NCBI GenBank assembly: GCA_963816535.1
Contig: CAWFKW010000005.1
Location: forward strand, 1-64,000
Length of the DNA: 64,000 nt
From: CAWFKW01 sp963816535
GTDB taxonomy: Bacteria > Bacteroidota > Ignavibacteria > Tepidaquicellales > OLB5
Reading direction: 5' to 3'
The position numbers were made by a program, and so were the translations under genes. This document shows positions 18,845-27,840 of this stretch, piece after piece (position 1 is the stretch's first letter; every line of letters starts with the position of its first letter). Below the pieces are notes generated by a model that saw nothing but the letters and a program-made list of their open reading frames with translations, ran no database searches and had not been told where the DNA came from.

Positions 18845-20670
18845 GCCCTTCCTGAATTTGAGGCTAATTCTCTTATAGTATCGTTTATATCAAGTTCCAG
18901 CAGCTCTTCAAGAGAGCAGGGGAGTAAGACCGACCAGTTATCAGGGCTTACGCTTCCCGGCGTATTTATGCGGTATCTCCAGCGGCTCATCTTTCTGTAC
19001 AACCCATCATCAAGCGCGAGGTATTCCTGGATCAATTGAACGCTGAAAATTGATGCGGACTGATTAATCTTTTCCAGGCATTTAAATACCAACTCAGAAC
19101 CGGAATATTCAATTGTAGCATCGCGGTATTCGAGGTATTCCAGGAACTTTCTTTTTTCTCCGAAACTGTCCAGGTACGCGTAACTGAGAGCATTTCCGGT
19201 TTCCGAATTCGGCTTAACTATACTTAAGAACAATTCTCTGGAGTTGATTTCTTCATTCCAATACAGTCTGCCGTGCCCTGAAAGTTTCTTATCAAACAAG
19301 GCTCTTTTCAAGTCTCTGATTTGCTCGGGGCCCAGCCCCTGCTTAGCGCACAGCATCTCAAAAAGTTTTTCGTCCATTGTGCCTGCCTCGTGTTTCCACC
19401 AGTTGAAGAAAAAGCTTGAATCGTGCGTCGAAATTACGCCGTCGGAATTGATCCTGTAATCAGAAGGTTTTTTGAAACCGAAACCTAAAGAGGGTTCTTT
19501 CAGATAGCGCTGAAACTCGATCCCGGGGATGCCGTACTCATGCAGCGTTTTATAGGAACATCCGGGAACAGTCCCCAGGTCTTCGCCGCATGGGAGCATC
19601 GAAGAGCTTTCAAGCATTACATTTAATATTGCCTTCCCATGCTCTTCCCAAAGGTGTTCTTCAGAAGGTTCGTACCTTCCCCTGAACGCCGCTTCTTCAG
19701 GCGGAAGGTTCAGCGGAATGGTCCAAATTCTGAAGAGCCCCACAAAATGGTCTATTCTGTACATGTCATAGAAATTGCCTGCATAAATCAGCCTGTTTTT
19801 AATATAGCTGAATTTGTCATCAGCTATTTCAAACCAATTGTACGGGGGCATGCCCCATTTCTGCCCTAAAGCAAAATACATGTCGGGCGGAGCGCCTGCG
19901 GAGAGCTCGAGACTAAAATAGTTTTGATGTGTCCAAACGTCTGCGCTATCCCTTGAAACAAGAAACGGAAGATCGCCCATCATAAATACCCCGTGGCTGT
20001 TGGCATACTTTTTAACTTCCTTAAGCTGTTCAAACAATTGCCATTGCACCCACTTAAGGAACTCAATTTTATCTCTGTTATCATGTCTAAAGCTCCCAAG
20101 TGTCCCTAAATTTCTATTTTTTAGCTCGTCGGGCCATTTTTCCCATTTGGGTTCATCCAATTTCTCGTGTATTATTCTGAAAAGCGCGTAGTCGTCTAAC
20201 CAGTAGGAATTTTCATTGCAAAACGAAGAGTACCTGGCATCATTGAGTCCGGAAGTATGGAACATCTTCAAGAGCAGCGCTAGCTTGGCTTGCTTTACTG
20301 CATAATTAGCCCTCAGTTTTCTCTGCGGGAACCTTCTTTTTAGTCTGCTTATTTCGTCAAGAAATAAGTTTAAATCAATATCTACAACGTTATTTAAATT
20401 AATAAAGATAGGCTCAATAGCAAAAGTACTTATGGAGTTATACGGGGCTCTGTCATCACCAATCTCGTTTATGGGGAGTAGTTGTATTATACTCTGTCCT
20501 GTAATTCCACACCAATCGACCAACAGTTTCAAATCGCTAATCTCACCGAAACCAACACTGTTTCTTGAATATATCGAAAATAAGGGGACGGCTACTCCCG
20601 CGCGGCGGTAAATGCCGATCTTCTGCCACCTTGGGCCGGTAGGAGTATTTATCAAGTGAGAATAATTCAT
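18841..20670 (-). CDS. malQ: 4-alpha-glucanotransferase (GH77)
   Basis: Transfers alpha-1,4-glucan segments between maltodextrins (disproportionation). GH77 features: VGFGEISDLKLLVDWC near the N-terminus, IQLLPINEIG, the nucleophile region YRIDHFVGLFRIW, the acid/base region PCGEDLGTVP and STHDSSFFFNWW. At 609 residues it is slightly longer than minimal MalQ (about 500). It lies 9 bases downstream of the GH57 gene and is very probably cotranscribed with it, which suggests joint maltodextrin/glycogen turnover. Confidence 0.92.
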   Translation of the reverse strand: MNYSHLINTPTGPRWQKIGIYRRAGVAVPLFSIYSRNSVGFGEISDLKLLVDWCGITGQSIIQLLPINEIGDDRAPYNSISTFAIEPIFINLNNVVDIDLNLFLDEISRLKRRFPQRKLRANYAVKQAKLALLLKMFHTSGLNDARYSSFCNENSYWLDDYALFRIIHEKLDEPKWEKWPDELKNRNLGTLGSFRHDNRDKIEFLKWVQWQLFEQLKEVKKYANSHGVFMMGDLPFLVSRDSADVWTHQNYFSLELSAGAPPDMYFALGQKWGMPPYNWFEIADDKFSYIKNRLIYAGNFYDMYRIDHFVGLFRIWTIPLNLPPEEAAFRGRYEPSEEHLWEEHGKAILNVMLESSSMLPCGEDLGTVPGCSYKTLHEYGIPGIEFQRYLKEPSLGFGFKKPSDYRINSDGVISTHDSSFFFNWWKHEAGTMDEKLFEMLCAKQGLGPEQIRDLKRALFDKKLSGHGRLYWNEEINSRELFLSIVKPNSETGNALSYAYLDSFGEKRKFLEYLEYRDATIEYSGSELVFKCLEKINQSASIFSVQLIQEYLALDDGLYRKMSRWRYRINTPGSVSPDNWSVLLPCSLEELLELDINDTIRELASNSGRA

Positions 20671-20679
20671 TTGTTAAAT

Positions 20680-22188
20680 TCAGTTATGAGCCGTTTTAAC
20701 AAGCTGTTGGTAAACACCTTTGCCGGTGCCATATTCAGCGATGTTACTTTTTGCCTGCGAGAGTTTCTTCAGAAATTCCTCTTCAAATGATATGTTAGTA
20801 AGTTCTTTGGCCAATTCTATAGCGCGAGATGCATATTCCAGAATTTTTACTGTCTCAATACCTGAAATTTCAGAAAAGAACCAGCCATCGCTTGTATACA
20901 TAAGCATAGCATATTTCTGCATTTCAAGCAGTTTCAGGGAAAGACTGATCTCATCACGAGAGAGTTTTTTCAAAGCATTAGAAGATATAAATGCGCCAAT
21001 AGAATCTTCTGAGCTATCCAACAGCACATTTATATATTCGTTTCGTGCTTTCCAAACATCACGGAAATATTCTTTGCCGACAGATTCATATATCGTAATC
21101 AGGTGATCCCGCTGCCAGTCAAGTGAATTTCTGAGCGGCTTTCTCCATTTTTGATTCCATCCGCCTCCGCCCCCGTCGCCGCAGTTATCCATCCACCTTC
21201 TTACCCCGTGAGAGCAGCTCCAGGAGGTCCCTTCGCCATACGGCCCCAGATTTATCGTAACCTCGTATTCGGGCTGATGTGATTCCAAATATTCTCCAAA
21301 ATTCACGATCTTCAGTTTGTTTTGTGGTACAAGCGCTTTCATAAAATACGCCAGAGTTCTTTCAGCATGCCGTTTATGGTGGCCGAAAGTTTCGCCGTCT
21401 GTCGCAATTCCAATTAACTGGTCTGAATCAGAGTCTTTATCTGCTGCCTGGAAGATCTTTGCAAGCAGGTTCTGCGAGCTGACCAGAACATCGTCAAAAG
21501 CAACCGATTTTGATACCGGCCCGTCATAGAAAAAAATATCAATAAATTTTTCCTTAGCTATTCCAGAGAAGCGGCGGTAAGGTCGTTTCGGATCTATTGT
21601 GTTATTGCCGACGTCAGTCCAGTTCTCATCGCCTATTTTCCGCGTCTTCAGGGCCTGAGAAGTGTCAAGAATGATATATTTAACTTCTTCGGCGATAAGA
21701 ACTTCTACAGTCTCGTTGTTAACGGCAGTTTCAGGAAGCCAAATACCCTCTGAATCTCTGCCATAATGACTTCTGAAATCTGCAAGCCCCCACCTTACCT
21801 GCGTTATCCTGTCGTTTTGATTAGCGAGCGGCATTATCATATGGCTGTAACACATGGCTATCGCATTTCCATGCCCGTTGTGATCGCTGAGGCTCTTCCT
21901 GTCTGCCTCAATAATCTTGTAATATGTTTCAGGGTGTTTATTGCGGATCCATGCCAACAGGGTAGGGCCGAAATTGAAATTCAGCATTTCATAATTATTC
22001 ACACGCTCAAGAATGGCCCCGTCATCATTTATAATTTCAGCTTCGGTATTCGTTTTGTAACATTCTTCGTAAATTCTCTCGTTCCAGTCGTGGAAGGGCT
22101 TAGCGCTGGGTTGAAGCTCAATCTCGCCTGTCCAGGGGTTTTCCCTTGGCGGCTGATAGAAATGTCCGTGTAAACAGATATTGATCAA
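20680..22188 (-). CDS. Glycoside hydrolase family 57 protein with DUF3536 region
   Basis: A protein of 502 residues starting with the GH57 signature HGHFYQPPRENPW. The nucleophile region is EGIWLPETAVN and the acid/base region IATDGETFGHH. The C-terminal third (LLEMQKYAMLMYTSDGWFF, then ISGIETVKILEYASRAIEL) matches DUF3536 but ends early, so the protein is shorter than two-domain family members of about 800 residues. GH57 enzymes act on alpha-glucans (amylase, amylopullulanase or branching activity); which one applies here is open. First gene of the operon with malQ. The gene runs leftward from a 212-base divergent promoter region. Confidence 0.85.
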   Translation of the reverse strand: MINICLHGHFYQPPRENPWTGEIELQPSAKPFHDWNERIYEECYKTNTEAEIINDDGAILERVNNYEMLNFNFGPTLLAWIRNKHPETYYKIIEADRKSLSDHNGHGNAIAMCYSHMIMPLANQNDRITQVRWGLADFRSHYGRDSEGIWLPETAVNNETVEVLIAEEVKYIILDTSQALKTRKIGDENWTDVGNNTIDPKRPYRRFSGIAKEKFIDIFFYDGPVSKSVAFDDVLVSSQNLLAKIFQAADKDSDSDQLIGIATDGETFGHHKRHAERTLAYFMKALVPQNKLKIVNFGEYLESHQPEYEVTINLGPYGEGTSWSCSHGVRRWMDNCGDGGGGGWNQKWRKPLRNSLDWQRDHLITIYESVGKEYFRDVWKARNEYINVLLDSSEDSIGAFISSNALKKLSRDEISLSLKLLEMQKYAMLMYTSDGWFFSEISGIETVKILEYASRAIELAKELTNISFEEEFLKKLSQAKSNIAEYGTGKGVYQQLVKTAHN

Positions 22189-22345
22189 TTATTCCTGAAT
22201 GATAATTAGTATAAGCCACAAAAGTAAAAATTTGCAAGGTTAATTGGTAGGGAAAAGAAAAGAAGCGCCGGATAAGACAGGTAGCAATTTTTTGGTCCTG
22301 CAAAGAGATTCAGAAAAAAGATTTACAAAGAGAGAAAAAAATGCG

Positions 22346-22353
22346 TATATTTG
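22346..22353 (+). promoter_or_regulatory. Candidate -7 box (TATATTTG) before the lipocalin-like trio
   Basis: TATATTTG fits TAnnTTTG and lies 47 bases before the first of the three paralogues, which has an AGGAG ribosome-binding site. No convincing -33 TTTG was seen. Confidence 0.35.
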
Positions 22354-22400
22354 AAAAATCCAATCTAATGTAACAAATAACGAAAACAGGAGTATCTGAA

Positions 22401-22793
22401 ATGAAAAAATTATTTTTATTTTTTTTGGTTTCAATTACACCTCTTGCATATTCACAGACAAAAGCCGACCTGGCGGGCGTATGGCTTTCTAAAGTCGAAG
22501 CTGGGCAAAAACCTACCACTGCAACATACTTTGTGCTTAACGAAGACGGCACATATACTTGGGGAGTCGATTCTACCGGCGCCGATGTGCTGGGTAATTC
22601 AACTGTGGGAACCTGGGACCTGACTCTTGACAAAGAGGTCAAGATAATTTCAACCGATAAGAAAGACATTAAGTATTATGCTCCAACTGGCGCCGATAAG
22701 AAATATAAATATAAATACTTCGAAAAGGACGGCCAGAAGACGCTGGATAAATCAACTGATATGAGTATTTTTATTCAAAAGATCAGCGGCTGA
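22401..22793 (+). CDS. Secreted lipocalin-like protein, paralogue 1 of 3
   Basis: A protein of 130 residues with a signal peptide (MKKLFLFFLVSITPLAYSQ). The mature part begins TKADLAGVW and has NEDGTYTWGVDS, TVGTWDLTLDKEVKI and KYYAPTG, a repeated strand pattern with G-x-W and G-T-W marks typical of small lipocalin-like barrels. Two homologues follow at 22827 and 23251 on the same strand with 33- and 25-base gaps. Ligand and role are unknown. Confidence 0.75.
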   Translation: MKKLFLFFLVSITPLAYSQTKADLAGVWLSKVEAGQKPTTATYFVLNEDGTYTWGVDSTGADVLGNSTVGTWDLTLDKEVKIISTDKKDIKYYAPTGADKKYKYKYFEKDGQKTLDKSTDMSIFIQKISG

Positions 22794-22826
22794 ATTTTAT
22801 TTGAAAAACCTGAATAATACAACTGA

Positions 22827-23225
22827 ATGAAGAGAACTTTTTTAGTTTTGCTCATATTGTTTGCAGCAACTCTCTCTTTTGCTCAAAGCAAAACGGACCT
22901 TGCGGGCGTTTGGAAAGCCACAGTCAAAGCGGGCAACAAACCTACAACCCCCGTGTACGTTATGCTTAATTCCGACGGCACATATCTTTGGGGTACAGAT
23001 TCTTCAGGCAACGCGCTGGATAGGGTATGGAAGGGGACTTGGGATTTAACAGATGAAAATGAGATAAAAATCACATCTTCCGATACTCCGCCAACCATAA
23101 AGTATTATGCGCCAACAGGCGGCAATATGATATATCAATACAGGTATTATGATGATAACGGGCAAAAAATGAAGGACCGCTCTACCGATATGAGTCAATA
23201 TTTACAAAAACTTGGCGGCAATTAA
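22827..23225 (+). CDS. Secreted lipocalin-like protein, paralogue 2 of 3
   Basis: A protein of 132 residues with a signal peptide (FLVLLILFAATLSFAQ). It shares with its neighbour the marks TDLAGVWKA, NSDGTYLWGTDS, KGTWDLTDENEIKI, IKYYAPTGG and a final STDMSQYLQKL. Nucleotide sequences are clearly diverged, so the duplication is old. Function unknown. Confidence 0.75.
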   Translation: MKRTFLVLLILFAATLSFAQSKTDLAGVWKATVKAGNKPTTPVYVMLNSDGTYLWGTDSSGNALDRVWKGTWDLTDENEIKITSSDTPPTIKYYAPTGGNMIYQYRYYDDNGQKMKDRSTDMSQYLQKLGGN

Positions 23226-23250
23226 TTAAAATATTCAGAAGACAGCGACC

Positions 23251-23646
23251 ATGAAAAGAATACTAATCATTCCGGCTTTGCTTATTGCCGCAGGCGTAAT
23301 TTTTGGCCAGACCAAAAGCGATTTGACAGGCAAATGGAAAATTGTGGCGGCAGTATCAAACAAACAGCAGCCGCCCCCGACATATCTCTTGCTCAATGAT
23401 GATGGGTCTTATCTTTGGGGGATAGATTCTGCACAGACAGACCCTATGAAAAACGTCACAAAAGGAACCTGGGACTTGACTTCAGATGGCGATATTAAAT
23501 TTATGCCGGCTGACCCGGCCGACAGGGGCAAATATTATGCGCCGCGCGGAGAAAATATGTATGAATACGATGGGTATGATACAAACGGAAAAAGAACGCC
23601 GGAGATTGTGCTTGAAGTGAGCCTGTTCATCCAACAGATTAAATAA
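23251..23646 (+). CDS. Secreted lipocalin-like protein, paralogue 3 of 3
   Basis: A protein of 131 residues with a signal peptide (LIIPALLIAAGVIFGQ). Shared marks are SDLTGKWKI, NDDGSYLWGIDS, KGTWDLTSDGDIKF and KYYAPRG. The third copy is the most diverged: the C-terminal STDMS motif is replaced by VLEVSLFIQQI. Probably cotranscribed with the two upstream copies. Confidence 0.75.
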   Translation: MKRILIIPALLIAAGVIFGQTKSDLTGKWKIVAAVSNKQQPPPTYLLLNDDGSYLWGIDSAQTDPMKNVTKGTWDLTSDGDIKFMPADPADRGKYYAPRGENMYEYDGYDTNGKRTPEIVLEVSLFIQQIK

Positions 23647-23672
23647 CAATCAAATGGGTGGGGCAAAGGTAA

Positions 23673-24203
23673 TTAAAGAGACAGCATCCTATTTACAGTG
23701 GCCCAATTCCGCGTGGTAGCTCCGACGCCGAGTTTCTTTTCAATGAAAGCATTTGAAAAGACTGAATCACTGTAACCCTTATAACATAAAATGTATACTT
23801 CCTTACCTTTCAAGCGAAAGAGGTCATTGCTTTTTTTGTGGTCATTCAAAGATGACGTTAGTCTTGATTCAGGCGCCGCCGATAAAAAGGTCACATGTAA
23901 CTTTGCTTTTCCATCCTCAATCAATTTTTTAAACGGGTTTCCATTAATAATTGATTCAATTTCGGGTACAGTCCTGATTACTACAGGCACATCAAATCCA
24001 AAAGACTTCTTTATCTCAATTTCCAGTTTCTTCGAAATGGCTTCGTCAATGATCTTCGGAGCATCAAAACTAACATTCCCGCTTTGGATATATGTCTTTA
24101 CATTTTCATAATCCAGGTTATTAAACATTTTCCTGAGCTCTTCCATTTTTATGGTTCTGTAACCTGTCACATTTATTCCCCGAAGGAATGCTATGTATTT
24201 CAT
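23673..24203 (-). CDS. DUF1697 family protein
   Basis: A protein of 176 residues starting MKYIAFLRGINVTGYR, the typical DUF1697 opening (F-L-R-G-I-N-V), with YIQSGNVSF and, at the end, GATTRNWATVNRML, both family hallmarks. The frame stays open upstream to 24485, but that part is translated palindromic repeat, so the ATG at 24203 is chosen. The family has no known function. It lies next to the DUF1801-like gene on the same strand, separated by a repeat-rich gap. Confidence 0.85.
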   Translation of the reverse strand: MKYIAFLRGINVTGYRTIKMEELRKMFNNLDYENVKTYIQSGNVSFDAPKIIDEAISKKLEIEIKKSFGFDVPVVIRTVPEIESIINGNPFKKLIEDGKAKLHVTFLSAAPESRLTSSLNDHKKSNDLFRLKGKEVYILCYKGYSDSVFSNAFIEKKLGVGATTRNWATVNRMLSL

Positions 24204-24224
24204 TTTGTAGTTACCTTTAGATGA

Positions 24225-24480
24225 TTTGAGAAAGTCAGGGCTGAAGCCCCGCCGGCTACGGTCTTTTCTCCCCGCGCTAAAGCGCGGGGTTAGATGACTA
24301 TTCTTGTTACAGAATCTAAGCGAAGATTGCAGAAATAATTCTGTTTTGGTATGTTCAAAAATATGCGGATATTGTACGCCTTCCCAATCCCGTGTTATAT
24401 AATCGGCTTTAACCCCGCCATTTATGGCGGGGGTGGAGAAAAAATAAACCAGGGCTTTAGCCCCGAAGAAAGTAAACGGG
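24225..24480. repeat. Cluster of GC-rich palindromic elements
   Basis: The gap between two minus-strand genes holds four palindromes: GGGCTGAAGCCCC (about 24239), CCCCGCGCTAAAGCGCGGGG (about 24270-24289), AACCCCGCCATTTATGGCGG (about 24412-24431) and AGGGCTTTAGCCCC (about 24451-24464). The outer pairs form an inverted arrangement around about 120 bases of ordinary AT-rich sequence. The right-hand element runs into the end of the DUF1801-like frame. Confidence 0.7.
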
Positions 24481-24949
24481 CCCATATCACCGGTCTTCGC
24501 TTTTTTTCCAATGACATCTTCACAATTGTTTTACCTTTTAAGATTTCAGCTTTCTTCTTTGTTTTTAGACGCGCCAAAGAGTTTACATATGCCTCTTTTA
24601 GAAGATTATTAATATATGATTTAGTGAATTCTTTAATATCAGTTACTTTAATATACCTGTACAAACTGCCATTGCCCTTCAAAATTCCCTTAGGGTCTTG
24701 AATCTCACTGCCGCGGTTAAATCCAAAATTAATGCAGGAGCCATATACGGCAATGGCGCAAAACGCGTCAGAGGAGCTTGAAGTGGGCGACCAGCTGATA
24801 GCCAGCGCATTATAATTATCATATATCAATTCATTTGAGTTCGGGTACAGGTCCCATAGCCACTCCCTGAGTTGAAGCGCATTTTCCTTCACTGAAGCCG
24901 GAAATGGTCTTAAAAATTGCAGAAGTTCCTTAGAATCCCTTTTTGACAT
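24422..24949 (-). CDS. DUF1801-like protein with repeat-derived C-terminus
   Basis: A protein of 175 residues. The first 145 (FPASVKENALQLREWLWDLYPN, YDNYNALAIS, CINFGFNRG, YIKVTDIKE) resemble DUF1801/YdhG-type proteins, including the C-terminal helix ending ILKGKTIVKMSLEKKRR. The last roughly 20 residues (LLSSGLKPWFIFSPPPP) are encoded by a GC-rich palindromic element, so the natural stop seems to have been lost and the frame runs on into the repeat. Function is unknown; the family is linked to metal or iron responses in some bacteria. Confidence 0.7.
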   Translation of the reverse strand: MSKRDSKELLQFLRPFPASVKENALQLREWLWDLYPNSNELIYDNYNALAISWSPTSSSSDAFCAIAVYGSCINFGFNRGSEIQDPKGILKGNGSLYRYIKVTDIKEFTKSYINNLLKEAYVNSLARLKTKKKAEILKGKTIVKMSLEKKRRPVIWARLLSSGLKPWFIFSPPPP

Positions 24950-24981
24950 ACATCCTTTTTTTAATGTCTGCCTGGTTATAT

Positions 24982-27678
24982 TTACTCTCCCCCTCCTGTA
25001 TCCATATCAACGTACATCTGTTCAAATTCGTCGAGCCGTTTTTTTGCCGATGTTCCAGCAGGTTTTGGAATTTCTATTTTCTTTTCAAATTTGTAAATAT
25101 TTACAGCAAGCGGAGGAAGTGTAACCCTTATCGAATTCTTCCATTCTTTGAACGGTAATGGTTCAGATTGTTTCCCGCCCATATTTCCTGTTCCGCTGCC
25201 GCCGTATATTTCAGCATCGCTGTTCAAAATTTCTTTCCAGAAACCCGGCGCGGGTACGCCTATCTGATAGTCGTACCTTATTGTCGGGGTCATGTTGAAA
25301 GTTAAAAGCAGTATCTCGTCTTTGTCGCGCGATAAACGGATAAACGAAAGAACGCTGTGCAGCGCGTCTGAAAAATCGATCCACCTGAAACCCTCATTTT
25401 GGAAATCAACTTCAAACAGCGAGGAATGTTCTTTGTAAAGGCTGTTCAAATCGCGGGCAAACAGGTTAAGTTTCTTGTTCAAATCCAGGTCAAGCAAATT
25501 CCAATCAACCGATTCTTCGGAATTCCATTCATTATATTGCGCAATATCTGTAGTCATAAAATTTAGTTTCTTCCCGGGATGCCCAATCATGAAACCAAGG
25601 AATAATCGCATGTTTGCGAATTTCTGCCAGTTATCGCCGGGCATTTTTTCAAGCAGCGATTTCTTTCCGTGCACAACCTCATCGTGAGAAATGGGCAGCA
25701 CAAAATTCTCGCTGAAAGCATACCAAAGCGAAAATGTGATCTTTCCCTGGTGATATTTTCTGTACACGGGGTCCTTTGAGAAATAAAGCAATATATCGTT
25801 CATCCATCCCATGTTCCATTTCAGATCGAAACCCAAACCGCCTTCGTTCAGAGGATGTGAGACCCCCGGCCATGAAGTAGATTCCTCCGCTATCATCAGC
25901 GCTCCTATGTGATATTCATGCACTTTGCTGTTGAGGTGTTTTATGAATTCTATTGCTTCAAGATGTTCTCTGCCGCCATGTATATTGGGTTCCCAGTCGC
26001 CCTGGTTGCGTGAGTAATCAAGATACAGCATAGAAGCTACCGCATCTACACGGAGCCCGTCCGCGTGATATTTTTCAAGCCAGAAGAGCGCGCTTCCAAT
26101 AAGGAAGTTCTGCACTTCGTGTTTGCCATAGTCGAATACGAACGTTCCCCAGTCTTTTTGGTATCCCCGCTTCGAATTCTCATAGGCGTAGATCTGTCTT
26201 CCGTCAAAAAAAGCCAGGGCATGCTCGTCATACGGAAAATGAGCCGGCACCCAGTCAAGTATTACTCCAATTCCGTTTTGATGACAATAATCTACAAAAT
26301 ATTTAAAATCATCGGGCTGTCCGAACCGTGATGTGGGCGCGTAATACTGTGTAACCTGGTAACCCCATGAAATATCCAGCGGATGCTCCATCACAGGCAT
26401 AAGCTCGATATGCGTGTACCGCATCTTCTTTACATAATCCACAATTTCATGCGCAAGCTGAGAGTAGCTTAAATATCCCCATTCATTCGGAAATTCGGAA
26501 TTATTCCTGTCTCTGCGCCATGAACCAAGATGAACCTCAAAAATGTTGAGCGGTTTACTTCTGAAAGCCCCCGCTTTGCGGGCGCTCATCCAGTTTTCAT
26601 CATTCCACGAATATTTGTTTATGTCTGTAACTATGGATGCGTTCTTGGGCCGAACCTCCGAGCGGAATGCATACGGATCCGCTTTTCTTCTTAAATCCCC
26701 GTCAACTTTTGATTTTATTGAGTACTTGTAAGTATCTCCCTCTTTTAATCCCGGAAAGAATGCGGACCAGACGCCAAGGTTGTCGTGGATTCGCTTCAAC
26801 CGGAAATTTTCGTTTTCTCTCCACCCGTTGAACTCTCCAATTAAATAGACCTTCTCTGCATTTGGAGCCCATGTTGTAAAGCTTACGCCGTCAACTCCGT
26901 CTTGTGAATGAAGCTGGGCGCCGAATTTTTCAAATATCCGGTAGAACGTGCCTTTTGAGAAAAGGTGAAGGTCAAACTCAGTTATAAATGGCTCTTGAAC
27001 AGGTACAGGTTCCAAAACAGCTTCAGTCTTCTCCTGTGTTTCAACAGAAGTTACCGGGCTCTCAGCACCGGTGTCTTCAGTTTTGATCTCTTTAGTTTCC
27101 GTATCTCTGGTATTTTTTGATAACAGGTTGCTAGAATCGTTCATTACTCCTTTAGAGTCGTCTAAATCAGTAAGATCGTCCAGTCTTGAGGATATATCTA
27201 CAATCGCCACCTGTGAAATTTCTTCATCATGCCCATTTTCCCCGGCCTTATTTATATCCGGCAGACCCGGTTCGTCTTTTATCGCGGGTGCGTCGTATGG
27301 CAGCGTGTCTTCTGCGTCCTTAGACTGTTCTGCCAGTTCTGATTCATCCGCTATTTTATCATGCGCTTCAGGCATCACCTTTAGCTTTGATCTGATCTCT
27401 GCCTGAGGGCCGGTTTCAACCAAAGGCTTCGTCTGTTCTGCATGATCCTCATCAATTGCAGTAACGGATTCTTCAGTGGTTTCTTTATTTTTGACAGGCA
27501 TAACTTTGTCTGACGTCTTTTCTTCCTGGGCGCCTGATATATTGATAGCAAATTTTTCAGGGTGGATTTTAAGCTCAATTTCCCTGTGGCGCTTCGCAGC
27601 TTCTTCAAGAAGCTTTTGGATCTTATTTTGTTCTAGGTTTGCGCTTTCTTCTGTGTCCATTGAAACAAATAATATCAT
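24982..27678 (-). CDS. glgB: 1,4-alpha-glucan branching enzyme with long acidic N-terminal extension
   Basis: Makes alpha-1,6 branches in glycogen. After about 225 low-complexity residues rich in Glu, Asp, Ser and Thr come a CBM48 domain (about 245-340; FTTWAPNAEKVYLIGEFNGW) and the GH13 domain with DWVPAHFPYDEH, the nucleophile region GLRVDAVASMLYLDY, the acid/base Glu in LMIAEESTSWPGVS and LPISHDEVVHG. All three catalytic acids are present. Later, where GlgB usually has MGxEFxQ, this protein has MTTDIAQYNEW. At 898 residues it is far longer than typical GlgB (about 630-730). Start ATG 27678, or MDTEESA at 27660. It belongs with malQ and the GH57 gene functionally. Confidence 0.93.
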   Translation of the reverse strand: MILFVSMDTEESANLEQNKIQKLLEEAAKRHREIELKIHPEKFAINISGAQEEKTSDKVMPVKNKETTEESVTAIDEDHAEQTKPLVETGPQAEIRSKLKVMPEAHDKIADESELAEQSKDAEDTLPYDAPAIKDEPGLPDINKAGENGHDEEISQVAIVDISSRLDDLTDLDDSKGVMNDSSNLLSKNTRDTETKEIKTEDTGAESPVTSVETQEKTEAVLEPVPVQEPFITEFDLHLFSKGTFYRIFEKFGAQLHSQDGVDGVSFTTWAPNAEKVYLIGEFNGWRENENFRLKRIHDNLGVWSAFFPGLKEGDTYKYSIKSKVDGDLRRKADPYAFRSEVRPKNASIVTDINKYSWNDENWMSARKAGAFRSKPLNIFEVHLGSWRRDRNNSEFPNEWGYLSYSQLAHEIVDYVKKMRYTHIELMPVMEHPLDISWGYQVTQYYAPTSRFGQPDDFKYFVDYCHQNGIGVILDWVPAHFPYDEHALAFFDGRQIYAYENSKRGYQKDWGTFVFDYGKHEVQNFLIGSALFWLEKYHADGLRVDAVASMLYLDYSRNQGDWEPNIHGGREHLEAIEFIKHLNSKVHEYHIGALMIAEESTSWPGVSHPLNEGGLGFDLKWNMGWMNDILLYFSKDPVYRKYHQGKITFSLWYAFSENFVLPISHDEVVHGKKSLLEKMPGDNWQKFANMRLFLGFMIGHPGKKLNFMTTDIAQYNEWNSEESVDWNLLDLDLNKKLNLFARDLNSLYKEHSSLFEVDFQNEGFRWIDFSDALHSVLSFIRLSRDKDEILLLTFNMTPTIRYDYQIGVPAPGFWKEILNSDAEIYGGSGTGNMGGKQSEPLPFKEWKNSIRVTLPPLAVNIYKFEKKIEIPKPAGTSAKKRLDEFEQMYVDMDTGGGE

Positions 27679-27840
27679 TTAATATTAACCTGAAAAATAA
27701 GTAATAAATTTTACGAATAAAGTAATTTAATGAAAAGAAACAAAAATAAAAGTTAAAATGAGGGTAAGTTCATTAGTAATATCAGCTATCAGGGCGTTAA
27801 AGAGGGTTAACCGCAAAATGACATGTTAGGATTTTTGATT

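Noticed and set aside
24225..24480. Insertion sequence between the DUF1697 and DUF1801-like genes
   Set aside because: The inverted palindromes enclose only about 120 bases with no transposase and no clear target-site duplication.
24204..24485. 94-residue N-terminal extension of the DUF1697 protein
   Set aside because: The extension is a translation of palindromic repeats; the family consensus starts at MKYIAFLRG (24203).
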